Origin: CALMNV01 sp035688975
GTDB lineage: Bacteria > Actinomycetota > Actinomycetes > Actinomycetales > Dermatophilaceae
DNA length: 19,394 nt
Assembly: GCF_035688975.1 (NCBI RefSeq)
Contig: NZ_DASSMH010000108.1
Location: 1-19,394, forward strand
Direction of reading: 5' to 3'
In this document: positions 7,541 to 15,725 of the stretch, piece by piece
Layout of the letters: the number at the start of each line of letters is the position of its first letter
Position numbering within the stretch: the first letter of the stretch is position 1
Made by a program: the position numbers and the translations under genes
The notes under the pieces: model-generated
Databases searched by the model: none
Told to the model about the DNA's origin: nothing
What the model saw: only the letters and a program-made list of their open reading frames with translations

Positions 7541-10069
7541 GTGGTGACGAACCAGACACACGAGACCCCGGTCGCCGTGGCGCTGCCAACGATGGCGCTG
7601 CACGGCATCTCCAAGTCGTATGCCGCGGTCCACGCGTTGACCGACGTCTCGCTCGAGGTGCTGCCCGGTGAGGTGCATGCACTGCTCGGCGAGAACGGCG
7701 CCGGCAAGTCGACCCTCATGGGCATCGCCTCCGGCACCACCACGCCCGACAAGGGCTCGATCGCCGTCCTCGGCCAGACCGTGGAGGAGCTGACGCCCGC
7801 CCGGGCCACGGAGCTCGGGATCGCCATCGTCCACCAGCACCCCGCGGTGCTCGCCGACCTGACGGTTGCGGAGAACATCGCCGTGGCGGTGCCCGACCGC
7901 TACCTCGACGCGCCGGGCGGGCGGCAGGCCGCGATGCGGGCGCTGCTCGACCGGGTCGGGTCCTCCGCGCACCTGGAGGACCGCGTCGGCGGGCTCTCGA
8001 TCGCCCAGAAGCACCTGCTCGAGCTGTCCAAGGCGCTGGCGATGCGGCCGCGCCTGCTCATCCTCGACGAGCCCACGGCCCCCTTGGGCCAGGAGTCGGT
8101 CGGCCTGCTCTTCGAGCTGGTCCGCTCCGCGGCGCGGGAGGGCACTGCGGTCGTCTACATCACCCACCGGCTGGCCGAGGTCCGTGAGCTGGCCGACCGG
8201 GTCACGGTGCTGCGTGACGGCCACAACCGGGGCACGAGCGTCGTCGATGAGGTCAGCGACGAGGAGCTCCTCGCGATGATCGTCGGGCGCCAGCTCGAGT
8301 ACACCTTCCCTCCCAAGCACCTGGGGCCGGAGGACGAGCCGCCCGTGCTCGTCGTCGAGGACGTGTCGGGCGACCGGTTCTCCGGGGTGACCTTCAGCGC
8401 GCGGCGCGGCGAGGTCATCGGGGTCGCCGGAGTCGTGGGCAACGGCCAGAGCGAGCTGCTCCGTGCGCTTGCGGGGCTGTCGGCGCACTCGGGCGTGATC
8501 ACCATCGGTGGCACGAAGGTCAGCACCCGTCAGCTGCACAGCACGTCGGCGTACATGCCCGCCGACCGGCACCACGAGGGGCTGATGATGTCGATGTCGG
8601 TCCGCGAGAACGCCGCGCTGACCGCGCTCACCCGGCTCAGCACCGGCCGCTTCGTCAGCCGCCGGCGCGAGGTCGAGGTCGTCGGCGCCGAGCTCGCCGG
8701 CCTCAACGTCAAGACGGCAACCCTGGAGTCGCCCGTCACGAGCCTGTCCGGAGGCAACCAGCAGAAGGTCGTCATGGCGCGGTCCCTGCTCTCCCAGCCG
8801 AGGATCCTGCTCGCCGACGAGCCGACCCAGGGCGTCGACGTGGGTGCGCGGGCCGAGATCTACCGCATCCTCCGCGAGGTCTCGAGCAACGGCGTCCCTG
8901 TCATCGTCGCCTCCTCGGACGCCAAGGAGCTCGAGGGCCTGTGCGACCGGGTGATCGTGCTGTCCCGCGGCCACGTCGTCGCATCGCTTCGTGGCGACGA
9001 GGTCACCGAGGAGCGGATGATCCGGGCCGCGGTGGGCTCGACCACGCAGACCCGCACCCAGGAGGAGAAGGCGGGCAGGCGGCTGCTGACACCGAGCTGG
9101 CGCCGCCGGCTCGAGGGCGACTACGCGCCCGTGCTGATCCTGGCCGCCGTCATGGTGGGGCTGGGCGCCTACATCTTCTCGAGAAACGACCGGTATCTGC
9201 TGCCGTTCAACGTCAGCTCGGTGATGCTGCTCGTCAGTGCGCTCGGCTTCATCGCGCTGGGTCAGACGGTGGCGTTGATGACGGCCGGCATCGACCTGTC
9301 GGTTGGCCCCCTCGCCGGGTTCCTCGTGGTTGTGGGCTCCTTCTTCCTCACTGACGAGAGCTCCGGGGGCGCGGTGGTGGTCGGCCTGCTGCTCATGGCT
9401 GCCCTCGCCGCCGTGGCGGGCCTGGTCAACGGCTCCCTGATCCGGTTTGGCAAGTTCACCCCGGTGGCCGCCACGCTCGCGACGTACATCGCGCTCCAGG
9501 GTTTCAGCTTCCTCCTGCGCGCCACGCCCGGCGGACTCGTCAGCAGCTCGATCACCGAGCTGCTGACCATCAAGGTGGGCCCGATTCCCGTCGCCTTCAT
9601 CGTCCTCGTCGCGGTCACGCTGCTCATGGAGTACCTGCTGCGCAGGAGCCCATGGGGCTTGCGAATTCGGGCCGTCGGCTCCGACGAGGAGTCGGCCCGT
9701 CGTCTCGGTGTCCGCACGACGCGGACGGTCATCCTCGGCTACGCCATCGTGTCGTTGTTCACCTTCCTCGGAGCCCTGATCCTGCTGTCCCAGCTGGGGA
9801 TCGGCGACCCCGCGCAAGGAGTCGGCTACACGCTGACCAGCATCACGGCCGTGGTCCTCGGCGGGACGAGCCTGCTCGGAGGTCGGGGGAGCTTCATCGG
9901 CACCCTCCTGGGCGCGGGGCTGATCGTCCAGCTCCTCAACGCCACGACGTTCCTCGGGCTGTCGCAGACCTGGCAGTACCTCTTCCAGGGAGCCCTCATC
10001 GTCATCGCGGCCCTCGTCTACAGCCAGGTGCGCGGCGCGGGACGCCGCGCCACGGGCGTCGCCCACTGA
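7541..10069 (+). CDS. Fused CUT2 ABC transporter protein: tandem ATPase domains plus permease
   Basis: This 842-residue protein joins an RbsA-like double ATPase (about 1-510) to an RbsC-like permease (about 520-842). The first ATPase has Walker A GENGAGKST (50-58), signature LSIAQK (152-157) and Walker B with D176-E177 (LILDEPT). The second has the degenerate Walker A usual for the family (GNGQSELL, no lysine), signature LSGGNQQK (402-409) and LLADEPTQGVDVGAR. The permease half has GIDLSVGP at 583-590 and VVLGGTSLLGGRG from 771. In most CUT2 systems these are separate genes. It begins GTG-GTG at 7541 and 7544, with AGGA at 7533-7536; the second GTG has better spacing. The ATG at 7539 meets a stop after one codon. 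The protein energises the importer with the separate permease and lipoprotein. No stop or frameshift is seen at the fusion joint. Confidence 0.92.
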   Translation: MVTNQTHETPVAVALPTMALHGISKSYAAVHALTDVSLEVLPGEVHALLGENGAGKSTLMGIASGTTTPDKGSIAVLGQTVEELTPARATELGIAIVHQHPAVLADLTVAENIAVAVPDRYLDAPGGRQAAMRALLDRVGSSAHLEDRVGGLSIAQKHLLELSKALAMRPRLLILDEPTAPLGQESVGLLFELVRSAAREGTAVVYITHRLAEVRELADRVTVLRDGHNRGTSVVDEVSDEELLAMIVGRQLEYTFPPKHLGPEDEPPVLVVEDVSGDRFSGVTFSARRGEVIGVAGVVGNGQSELLRALAGLSAHSGVITIGGTKVSTRQLHSTSAYMPADRHHEGLMMSMSVRENAALTALTRLSTGRFVSRRREVEVVGAELAGLNVKTATLESPVTSLSGGNQQKVVMARSLLSQPRILLADEPTQGVDVGARAEIYRILREVSSNGVPVIVASSDAKELEGLCDRVIVLSRGHVVASLRGDEVTEERMIRAAVGSTTQTRTQEEKAGRRLLTPSWRRRLEGDYAPVLILAAVMVGLGAYIFSRNDRYLLPFNVSSVMLLVSALGFIALGQTVALMTAGIDLSVGPLAGFLVVVGSFFLTDESSGGAVVVGLLLMAALAAVAGLVNGSLIRFGKFTPVAATLATYIALQGFSFLLRATPGGLVSSSITELLTIKVGPIPVAFIVLVAVTLLMEYLLRRSPWGLRIRAVGSDEESARRLGVRTTRTVILGYAIVSLFTFLGALILLSQLGIGDPAQGVGYTLTSITAVVLGGTSLLGGRGSFIGTLLGAGLIVQLLNATTFLGLSQTWQYLFQGALIVIAALVYSQVRGAGRRATGVAH

Positions 10070-10113
10070 CTGTGCCCCCCACCGCCGCAGCCCTCGAACG
10101 AAAGGACAACACC

Positions 10114-11178
10114 GTGCGCGCAGCGCGTTACTACGGAAAGCAGGACCTCCGCGTCGAGGACGTCGTCACCCCTGAGGTGCGGGAGGACGACGACGTGCTC
10201 CTGCAGGTGGCCTACTGCGGCATCTGCGGAACCGACCTGCACGAGTATGCCGTGGGGCCGATCGTCACCCCGACCTCCCCGCATCCGTTGACCGGGGCGA
10301 CCCTGCCGCAGACCATGGGGCACGAGTTCTCTGCCCGGGTCGCTGCCGTCGGCGCGGGCGTACGCGACGTCGTGGTCGGGGACCGGGTAGCGGTCATGCC
10401 CGCCATCATCTGCGGCCGCTGCCGCTACTGCCGTCGTGGGCAGGGGCACCTCTGCGTCCAGTTCGCCTGCACCGGCCTCAGCGCCGAGACGGGGGGCCTG
10501 GCCGAGTACGCCCTGGTGAAGGAGTACCAGGTGGCCAAGCTGCCTGACGAGGTCTCCGACCTCGAGGGCGCGGTCATCGAGCCCGCCGCGGTCGCGGCAT
10601 ACGGCGTCGACCGCGCGGGCGTGACCGGCGGCGACATCGTGCTCGTCACAGGCGCCGGGCCCATCGGCATCCTGTCGGCGATGTACGCGAGCGCCGTGGG
10701 CGCATCCGCGGTGGTCATCTCCGAGCCGAACCCGAACCGGTCGCGCCTTGCCGCCTCCCTCGACATCGGCCATGTCGTGGACCCGACCACCGGGGAGCTC
10801 GACGAGCTGGTGGGCCGGCTCACCGGCGGTGACGGCGTCGACCTCGCGATCGAGTGCTCCGGCTCCACCCCCGGGCTCGCGTCCTGCGTGACCCAGACCC
10901 GCCGCCGCGCCTCCATCGTCCAGACGGGCCTGCACACCAAGCCGGCCACCCTGGACGCGATGGCGCTGTCGGAGAAGGACCTGACGCTCTACGGCAGCTG
11001 GTGCTGGTGGATGACCGACTGGCCGCGCATCATCCGCATGGTCGCCTCGGGCCAGTACCCCGTCGGCAAGGCCGTCACCTCCCAGATCCCGCTCGACGAC
11101 GTCGTCACCCAGGGCTTCGACACGTTGATCGACCCGCAGGGGGACCAGCTCAAGGTCCTCGTCCGCTCCGGTTCCTGA
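10114..11178 (+). CDS. Zinc-dependent medium-chain dehydrogenase, 2,3-butanediol dehydrogenase-like
   Basis: The 354-residue protein starts at GTG 10114 (GAAAGGA 7 bp upstream), giving MRAARYYGKQDLRVEDV, the typical start of the (R,R)-butanediol dehydrogenase group. Catalytic zinc ligands are expected at C38 (GICGTDLHEY), H70 and E71 (GHEF). The structural zinc lobe has C100, C103, C106 and C114 (CGRCRYCRRGQGHLC). A Rossmann loop VTGAGPIG follows near the middle. The group oxidises vicinal diols or polyols with NAD; sorbitol and threonine dehydrogenases are relatives. It follows the transporter by 44 bp and is the first metabolic gene of the operon, so it may act on the imported compound or its first product. 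Its zinc-site pattern is shared by the third dehydrogenase at 13707-14777. Confidence 0.88.
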   Translation: MRAARYYGKQDLRVEDVVTPEVREDDDVLLQVAYCGICGTDLHEYAVGPIVTPTSPHPLTGATLPQTMGHEFSARVAAVGAGVRDVVVGDRVAVMPAIICGRCRYCRRGQGHLCVQFACTGLSAETGGLAEYALVKEYQVAKLPDEVSDLEGAVIEPAAVAAYGVDRAGVTGGDIVLVTGAGPIGILSAMYASAVGASAVVISEPNPNRSRLAASLDIGHVVDPTTGELDELVGRLTGGDGVDLAIECSGSTPGLASCVTQTRRRASIVQTGLHTKPATLDAMALSEKDLTLYGSWCWWMTDWPRIIRMVASGQYPVGKAVTSQIPLDDVVTQGFDTLIDPQGDQLKVLVRSGS

Positions 11179-11196
11179 CCGAGAAAGAGAGACCCC

Positions 11197-11658
11197 ATGG
11201 ACTCCTTCGGAGACCTGCACCACGTCGGCATCACGGTGCGCGACCTGGAGACCTCGCTCGCCTGGTACGAGCGGGTCTTCGGGGTGCAGCCAGAGTTCGT
11301 CGCCCACGGGTCGGGCCCCGACCTGTCCACCGCCGTGGGCGTGCCGGATGCCGAGCTGCGCTTCGCCTTCCTGCGCTTCGGCAGCTGCGTGGTGGAGCTG
11401 CTGTGCTACGACAACGAGCGCGAGGAGACGTTCGACCGGTCGAATGCCGACGTCGGCAGCGCGCACGTCTGCATCCACGTGCCGGACCTGCGGGTCGCCT
11501 ACGAGGGCCTGCTCGCCAAGGGCGTCGAGTGCCTCGCGCCGCCGCTCGCCATCGACGACGGACCGCTCAAGGGGTGCTCGTTCGTCTACTTCAAGGACCC
11601 CGACGGCGTGACGCTCGAGCTCTTCCAGACCGCGGACGGGGGCCTGACCCATGTCTGA
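11197..11658 (+). CDS. VOC-superfamily (glyoxalase/bleomycin-resistance fold) protein
   Basis: This 153-residue cytoplasmic protein has two beta-alpha-beta-beta-beta modules. It starts LHHVGITVRDLETSLAWYERVFG and ends YFKDPDGVTLELFQT, the usual head and tail of the family. Likely metal ligands are H9, H90 (in AHVCIHV) and E141 (LELFQ), as in methylmalonyl-CoA epimerase and glyoxalase I relatives. The family includes epimerases, isomerases, dioxygenases and glutathione- or thiol-transfer enzymes, so the reaction is not fixed by the sequence. In this operon an epimerase or isomerase step on a hydroxy-carbonyl intermediate fits best. A GAGAAAGAGAG purine run serves as ribosome binding site. Its last 8 bp overlap the next gene, so the two are translationally coupled. 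Confidence 0.85.
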   Translation: MDSFGDLHHVGITVRDLETSLAWYERVFGVQPEFVAHGSGPDLSTAVGVPDAELRFAFLRFGSCVVELLCYDNEREETFDRSNADVGSAHVCIHVPDLRVAYEGLLAKGVECLAPPLAIDDGPLKGCSFVYFKDPDGVTLELFQTADGGLTHV

Positions 11659-12733
11659 GCGCACCGCACTCGTCGTCGGCGCGACCGGGCTGACCGGGCG
11701 CAACGCCGCCGAGCACCTGGCCCGGTCCGGCTGGGACGTCGTCGGCGTCTCGCGCAGCCGCGGGATGGACACCGACGGCGTGCGCAGCGTCAGCGCGGAC
11801 ATCTCCGACCCGGCCTCCATCGCCTCGGTCGCCGCGGACGTCAAGGCCACCCACGTGTTCTTCTGCACCTGGTCCCGTCAGGACACCGAGGCCCGCAACA
11901 TCGAGGTCAACGGCGCGATGCTGCGCAACGTCCTCGACGCCACCGGGACCGTCGGCACCCTCGAGCACGTCTGTCTGGTGACCGGCCTCAAGCACTACCT
12001 CGGGCCGTTCGAGGCCTACGCGCAGAACCCGGCCAAGCCGCCGTTCCGCGAAAGCCAGCCGCGACTCGAGCACGAGAACTTCTACTACACCCAGGAGGAC
12101 ATCCTCTGGGAGGCCGCCGACCGGTTCGGGTTCTCGTGGTCCGTCCACCGGCCGCACACCGTCATCGGGTACACCCTCGGCAACGCCATGAACATGGGCG
12201 TGACCCTCGCGGTCTACGGCACGCTCGCCCGCGAGACCGGCCAGCCGTTCGTCTTCCCGGGCTCGCCGGAACAGTACGACGGCACCACCGACATCACCGA
12301 CGCCCGGCTCCTGGCCGAGCACCTCGCCTGGGCCGCGACCGCGCCGGAGGCCCGCAACGAGGCCTTCAACGTCACCAACGGCGACACCTTCCACTGGCGG
12401 CAGATGTGGGAGGTGGTCGCCTCCGGGCTCGGGGTCGACCCCGCACCGTACCCCGGGCACCCCACCCCTCTGGAGGGGCGGATGGGGCACGCCGCCGAGA
12501 CGTGGCGGCGCATCGCGGAGCGCGAAGGCCTCGTCGAGCCCGACGTGGACCGGCTCGTGTCGTGGTGGCACACCGACAGCGACCTCGGTCGCACCGTGGA
12601 GACCCATGCCGACATGACCAAGAGCCGCGAGGCCGGCTTCACCCGGGTCCAGGACAGCGCCCAGTCCTTCCTCGACCTCTTCGACCGGCTGCGCAAGGAG
12701 CGAGTCATCCCCACGGAAGGAAGCCCATCATGA
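11651..12733 (+). CDS. PRISE-type (progesterone 5-beta-reductase/iridoid synthase-like) SDR reductase
   Basis: This 360-residue extended SDR has the nucleotide loop GATGLTG at 10-16. Its signature is that of the PRISE enone-reductase family: TGLKHYLGPFEAY with K114, and NFYYTQEDIL with Y145/Y146, covering the lysine and tyrosine that replace the usual YxxxK pair. SWSVHRPHTVIGY, GNAMNMGVTLAVY and FNVTNGDTFHWRQMW follow. Plant relatives reduce the C=C bond of enones or enals (progesterone, 8-oxogeranial) with NADPH; many bacterial members are uncharacterised. An activated double bond in the pathway is therefore possible, but simple ketone or sugar chemistry cannot be excluded. It overlaps the VOC gene by 8 bp and the next dehydrogenase by 4 bp (ATGA), so it is firmly part of the operon. 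Confidence 0.82.
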   Translation: MSERTALVVGATGLTGRNAAEHLARSGWDVVGVSRSRGMDTDGVRSVSADISDPASIASVAADVKATHVFFCTWSRQDTEARNIEVNGAMLRNVLDATGTVGTLEHVCLVTGLKHYLGPFEAYAQNPAKPPFRESQPRLEHENFYYTQEDILWEAADRFGFSWSVHRPHTVIGYTLGNAMNMGVTLAVYGTLARETGQPFVFPGSPEQYDGTTDITDARLLAEHLAWAATAPEARNEAFNVTNGDTFHWRQMWEVVASGLGVDPAPYPGHPTPLEGRMGHAAETWRRIAEREGLVEPDVDRLVSWWHTDSDLGRTVETHADMTKSREAGFTRVQDSAQSFLDLFDRLRKERVIPTEGSPS

Positions 12734-13710
12734 AGGCCGTCCAGTTCCAGGGCGTCGGTCAGCTGGCGCTCGCCGAGCTCGACGTGCCGAGGATCGGCGC
12801 CGACGAGGTGCTCGTGACGCTGCGGTCCGTCGGCATCTGCCACTCGGACTTCGAGCTGCTCGAGGGCCGCTACATCATCCCGTTCGAGTACCCCGTCATC
12901 CCCGGGCACGAGTGGTCCGGCGAGGTCGTCGAGGTCGGCAGGAACGTGTCCGACTTCCGTCCCGGCGACCGGGTCCTCGGCGAATGCGTCATCGGCACGG
13001 AGCACTTCGGCTTCTCCATCTCGGGGGCGGCCGCCGAGTTCTTCGTCGTGCGCCCGGAGTGGCTGCATCGCGTGCCCGACGAGCTCACCGACGGCCAGGC
13101 CGCGCTGGTGGAGCCCTTCAGCTGCGCCTACTTCGCCGCCATGCGGGCCGGCAACCTCAACGCCAGCGACACCGCCGTCGTCTTCGGCGCCGGCCCGATC
13201 GGCCTGAGCTGCGTCGCGGTGGCCTCGACGCTCGGAGCGCGGGTCATCGCCGCCGAGCCGGACCCCACCCGTGCCGCTCTGGCCCGGCAGCTCGGAGCCG
13301 AGGAGGTGCTCGACCCCACCTCGGAGGGCTTCACCGAGGAGGTCATGGCGCTGACCGGCGGGCAGGGCGCGAACGTGGTGATGGAGGCCTCGGGGCAGCC
13401 CGCCGCGATGGCGGCGACCCTCGAGGTGGCCGGCTTCAACGGCCGGCTGGTCAACATCGGGATCGACGTCGGCCGCAGCGCCACCGCCAGGCTCGGGCTG
13501 ATCCAGTCCAAGCAGCTGCAGATCCGCGGCACCATCGGCTCCCCCGGCGTCTGGCAGGAGACCCTGCGGTTTCTCGCGCGGACCGGTCTCGACCTCACCC
13601 CGATGGTGACCCGTCGCTTCTCCCTGGCCGACGCGCCGGAGGCCTACGCGGCCGCCCGCCGCACCGACGAGAACGTCAAGGTGCACATCGAGAACGGCGC
13701 TCGCTCATGA
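12730..13710 (+). CDS. Medium-chain dehydrogenase lacking the structural zinc lobe
   Basis: This 326-residue protein starts at ATG 12730 in an ATGA overlap with the reductase gene. It has the catalytic zinc ligands C37 (GICHSDFELLEG), H60 and E61 (PGHEWSG) and a Rossmann loop VVFGAGPIGL. The region after GDRVLGEC (80-87) runs straight into IGTEHFGFSISGAAAEFF without the four-cysteine structural zinc motif of its two operon neighbours. That makes it shorter and places it nearer to sorbitol/threonine-dehydrogenase-like proteins that bind one zinc. It should oxidise a secondary alcohol with NAD(P) in the cytoplasm. No frameshift or deletion is apparent, so loss of the lobe looks ancestral. The substrate is unknown. 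Confidence 0.87.
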   Translation: MKAVQFQGVGQLALAELDVPRIGADEVLVTLRSVGICHSDFELLEGRYIIPFEYPVIPGHEWSGEVVEVGRNVSDFRPGDRVLGECVIGTEHFGFSISGAAAEFFVVRPEWLHRVPDELTDGQAALVEPFSCAYFAAMRAGNLNASDTAVVFGAGPIGLSCVAVASTLGARVIAAEPDPTRAALARQLGAEEVLDPTSEGFTEEVMALTGGQGANVVMEASGQPAAMAATLEVAGFNGRLVNIGIDVGRSATARLGLIQSKQLQIRGTIGSPGVWQETLRFLARTGLDLTPMVTRRFSLADAPEAYAAARRTDENVKVHIENGARS

Positions 13711-14777
13711 GGGCCCTCGTCCTGCACGCCGCAGGGGACGCGCGCATCGAGGAGCGGCCGGAGCCGGCCGAGCCGGGCGCTGGCGAGGTCCGGCTCGCGG
13801 TGACCCGGGCCGGGCTCTGCGGCACCGATGCCAGCGAGTATGCCGCGGGCCCCGTGATGACGCCCCTGAAGAACCGGCACCCGGCGAGCGGCGTCCTCGG
13901 GCCGGTCGTGCTCGGGCACGAGTTCATCGGGGTCGTCGAGAGCGTCGGGGACGGCGTCGACCGCTTCGCGGTCGGCGACCGGGTCGCCGCGGGCGCGGGT
14001 GTGTGGTGCGGTCAGTGCGACTGGTGCCGGCGCGGCCAGACGAACCTCTGCCGGTCGTACTGGACCTACGGGCTGTCGGCCGACGGCGGGCTCACCCAGC
14101 GCGTCACCGTGCCGCAGGCGATGCTGCACCCGATCGCGCCGCACGTCTCCGAGGACAACGCCGCCCTCGCCCAGCCGTTGGCCGTCGGCCTGCACGCGGT
14201 CGACCGCAGCCGGGTCCGTCCGGGGGACGTCGTCGTCGTGCACGGTGCGGGCGCCATCGGCTCGTTCATCATCGCGGGGCTCAAGGCCGCGGGGGCCGGC
14301 TCCATCGTCGCCGTCGACGTCGACGAGGCCCGCCTGGCGACGGCGAGGAAGCTCGGCGCGGACGTGACCGTCAACGCCGGCGAGGTGGACCCGCTGGACG
14401 TGGTGCAGGAGCACACCGGCTCGGCCCTCGCCGACGTGACCATCGAGGCGAGTGGCGTCGTCGACGGTCTCTCCCGCGTCCAGCGCCTCACCCGCAGAGG
14501 CGGCACGGTCCTGCTCGTCGGCCTGCCCAAGGGCGAGGTGTCCTTCCGGGCGCTCGACCTCATCCTGCGCGAGATCGACGTCATGACGACCCTCGCGCAC
14601 GTCTGCGACACGAACCTCCCGGCCGCTCTCGACCTGCTCGCGGCTCGCGACCTGGCCCCGCTCCTCGTGGAGCGGGTGGTCCCTCTCGACCGGGTCGTCG
14701 AGGACGCGCTCACCCCCATGGTGACCGGAACCGCGCGCGGCAAGTTCCTCGTCGACACCCAGGCCGGTGCCTCATGA
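13707..14777 (+). CDS. Zinc-dependent medium-chain dehydrogenase, butanediol dehydrogenase-like (second)
   Basis: This 356-residue protein starts at ATG 13707, overlapping the previous stop as ATGA. It has catalytic zinc ligands C38 (GLCGTDASEYAAGPV), H71 and E72 (LGHEFIG), and a complete structural zinc site C101, C104, C107, C115 (CGQCDWCRRGQTNLC). The cofactor loop is VHGAGAIGSF. The ASEYAAGPV segment followed by a Pro-rich loop matches the dehydrogenase at 10114-11178, placing both in the butanediol-dehydrogenase-like group, but they are clearly diverged and not a recent duplication. It probably oxidises a different diol, stereoisomer or later intermediate of the same pathway. The product is cytoplasmic. 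Confidence 0.88.
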   Translation: MRALVLHAAGDARIEERPEPAEPGAGEVRLAVTRAGLCGTDASEYAAGPVMTPLKNRHPASGVLGPVVLGHEFIGVVESVGDGVDRFAVGDRVAAGAGVWCGQCDWCRRGQTNLCRSYWTYGLSADGGLTQRVTVPQAMLHPIAPHVSEDNAALAQPLAVGLHAVDRSRVRPGDVVVVHGAGAIGSFIIAGLKAAGAGSIVAVDVDEARLATARKLGADVTVNAGEVDPLDVVQEHTGSALADVTIEASGVVDGLSRVQRLTRRGGTVLLVGLPKGEVSFRALDLILREIDVMTTLAHVCDTNLPAALDLLAARDLAPLLVERVVPLDRVVEDALTPMVTGTARGKFLVDTQAGAS

Positions 14778-15724
14778 GCGGCGAACGCCGGCCCCGGATC
14801 GCGTTCTGCGGGGTCGGGCGCATGGGGGCGGAGATGGTCGCGGCGCTCACCGAGCGGGGGTTCGGCGTCACCGTCTGGAACCGGACCGCCGAGCGCGCGA
14901 CCACCGTCGGCGAGCGGACCGGCGCGCTCGTCGCCGAGACGCCGGCTCTCGCGAGCAGGGACGCGGACGTGGTGATCACCATGCTCACCGACGGACCCGC
15001 GGTCCTACGCACGCTTGACGGAGAGGACGGGATCCTCGCCGGCGCCCCAAAGGGCGCCGTCGTCGTCGACTGCTCCACGACCGGCGCCGATGCCGCACGA
15101 CAGGCCGCCGACCGGTGCGCCGCGGCGGGCGCGGGCTTCCTCGACTGCCCGGTCAGCGGCAGCACGGTGGTCGCTCGCCAAGGGCGGCTGGGGCTCATGG
15201 TCGGTGGTGACGCGGCCGTCATCGCCCGAGCCCGACCCGTCCTCGAGGCGCTGGGGACCGTGGTGCACGTGGGGCCGACCGGGGCAGGGGCCGCGGCCAA
15301 GGTCGCCGTCAACGCCCTGCTCCACACCTTCAGCACGGCCTTGTCCGAGTGCCTGGTCATGGCCCGGGCGGCCGGGGTCTCCAGCGAGGCGCTCTTCGAG
15401 GTGCTGGCCGCCGGCGTCCTGTGGAACCGGTTCCTCGACTACAAGCGGCCGGCCTTCACCGACCCCGACAACGCGCCTGTCGCCTTCGACCTCCGCACGG
15501 CGACCAAGGACCTGCGCCTGGCCGAGGAGGCCGGCAAGCAGGCCGGGATGACCCAGTCCGTCGTCCAGCGAGCTCTCGAGCTGCACCAGCACGCACTTCA
15601 CGACGGCTTCGGAGACCGCGACATGGCCGCGATGGCGGCGTGGTTCGCGGACACCGTCCGACGTGCCGACGACCCATCTGCGGCGGGGGATCCTGCTCCG
15701 CGCCGCGAACCCGAAAGGAACTGA
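14774..15724 (+). CDS. Beta-hydroxyacid dehydrogenase (3-hydroxyisobutyrate dehydrogenase family)
   Basis: This 316-residue protein starts at ATG 14774 in an ATGA overlap. It has the NAD(P) loop GVGRMG at 13-18, the substrate-binding motif DCPVSGS at 124-130, and the catalytic stretch GAGAAAKVAVN at 170-180 with K176 and N180. These are the diagnostic features of the family that oxidises 3-hydroxyacids or reduces semialdehydes such as tartronate semialdehyde. N36-R37 after the second strand favours NADP over NAD. A charged tail of about 25 residues extends beyond the usual length. In the operon it would turn a 3-hydroxyacid into a semialdehyde, or the reverse. The specific acid cannot be told; family members are hard to separate without phylogeny. 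Confidence 0.9.
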   Translation: MSGERRPRIAFCGVGRMGAEMVAALTERGFGVTVWNRTAERATTVGERTGALVAETPALASRDADVVITMLTDGPAVLRTLDGEDGILAGAPKGAVVVDCSTTGADAARQAADRCAAAGAGFLDCPVSGSTVVARQGRLGLMVGGDAAVIARARPVLEALGTVVHVGPTGAGAAAKVAVNALLHTFSTALSECLVMARAAGVSSEALFEVLAAGVLWNRFLDYKRPAFTDPDNAPVAFDLRTATKDLRLAEEAGKQAGMTQSVVQRALELHQHALHDGFGDRDMAAMAAWFADTVRRADDPSAAGDPAPRREPERN

Positions 15725-15725
15725 C

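Noticed and set aside
7397..10066. A long open frame on the minus strand opposite the ATPase-permease gene.
   Set aside because: Its product is Arg/Asp/Gly/His-rich with no recognisable domain, while the plus strand has complete ABC motifs. It is a typical antisense shadow in high-GC DNA.
15663..15725. An earlier in-frame start for the M24 gene at 15663.
   Set aside because: It lies inside the beta-hydroxyacid dehydrogenase gene and has no good ribosome binding site; GTG 15726 has GAAAGGA at 6 bp and matches the one-base spacing in the operon.
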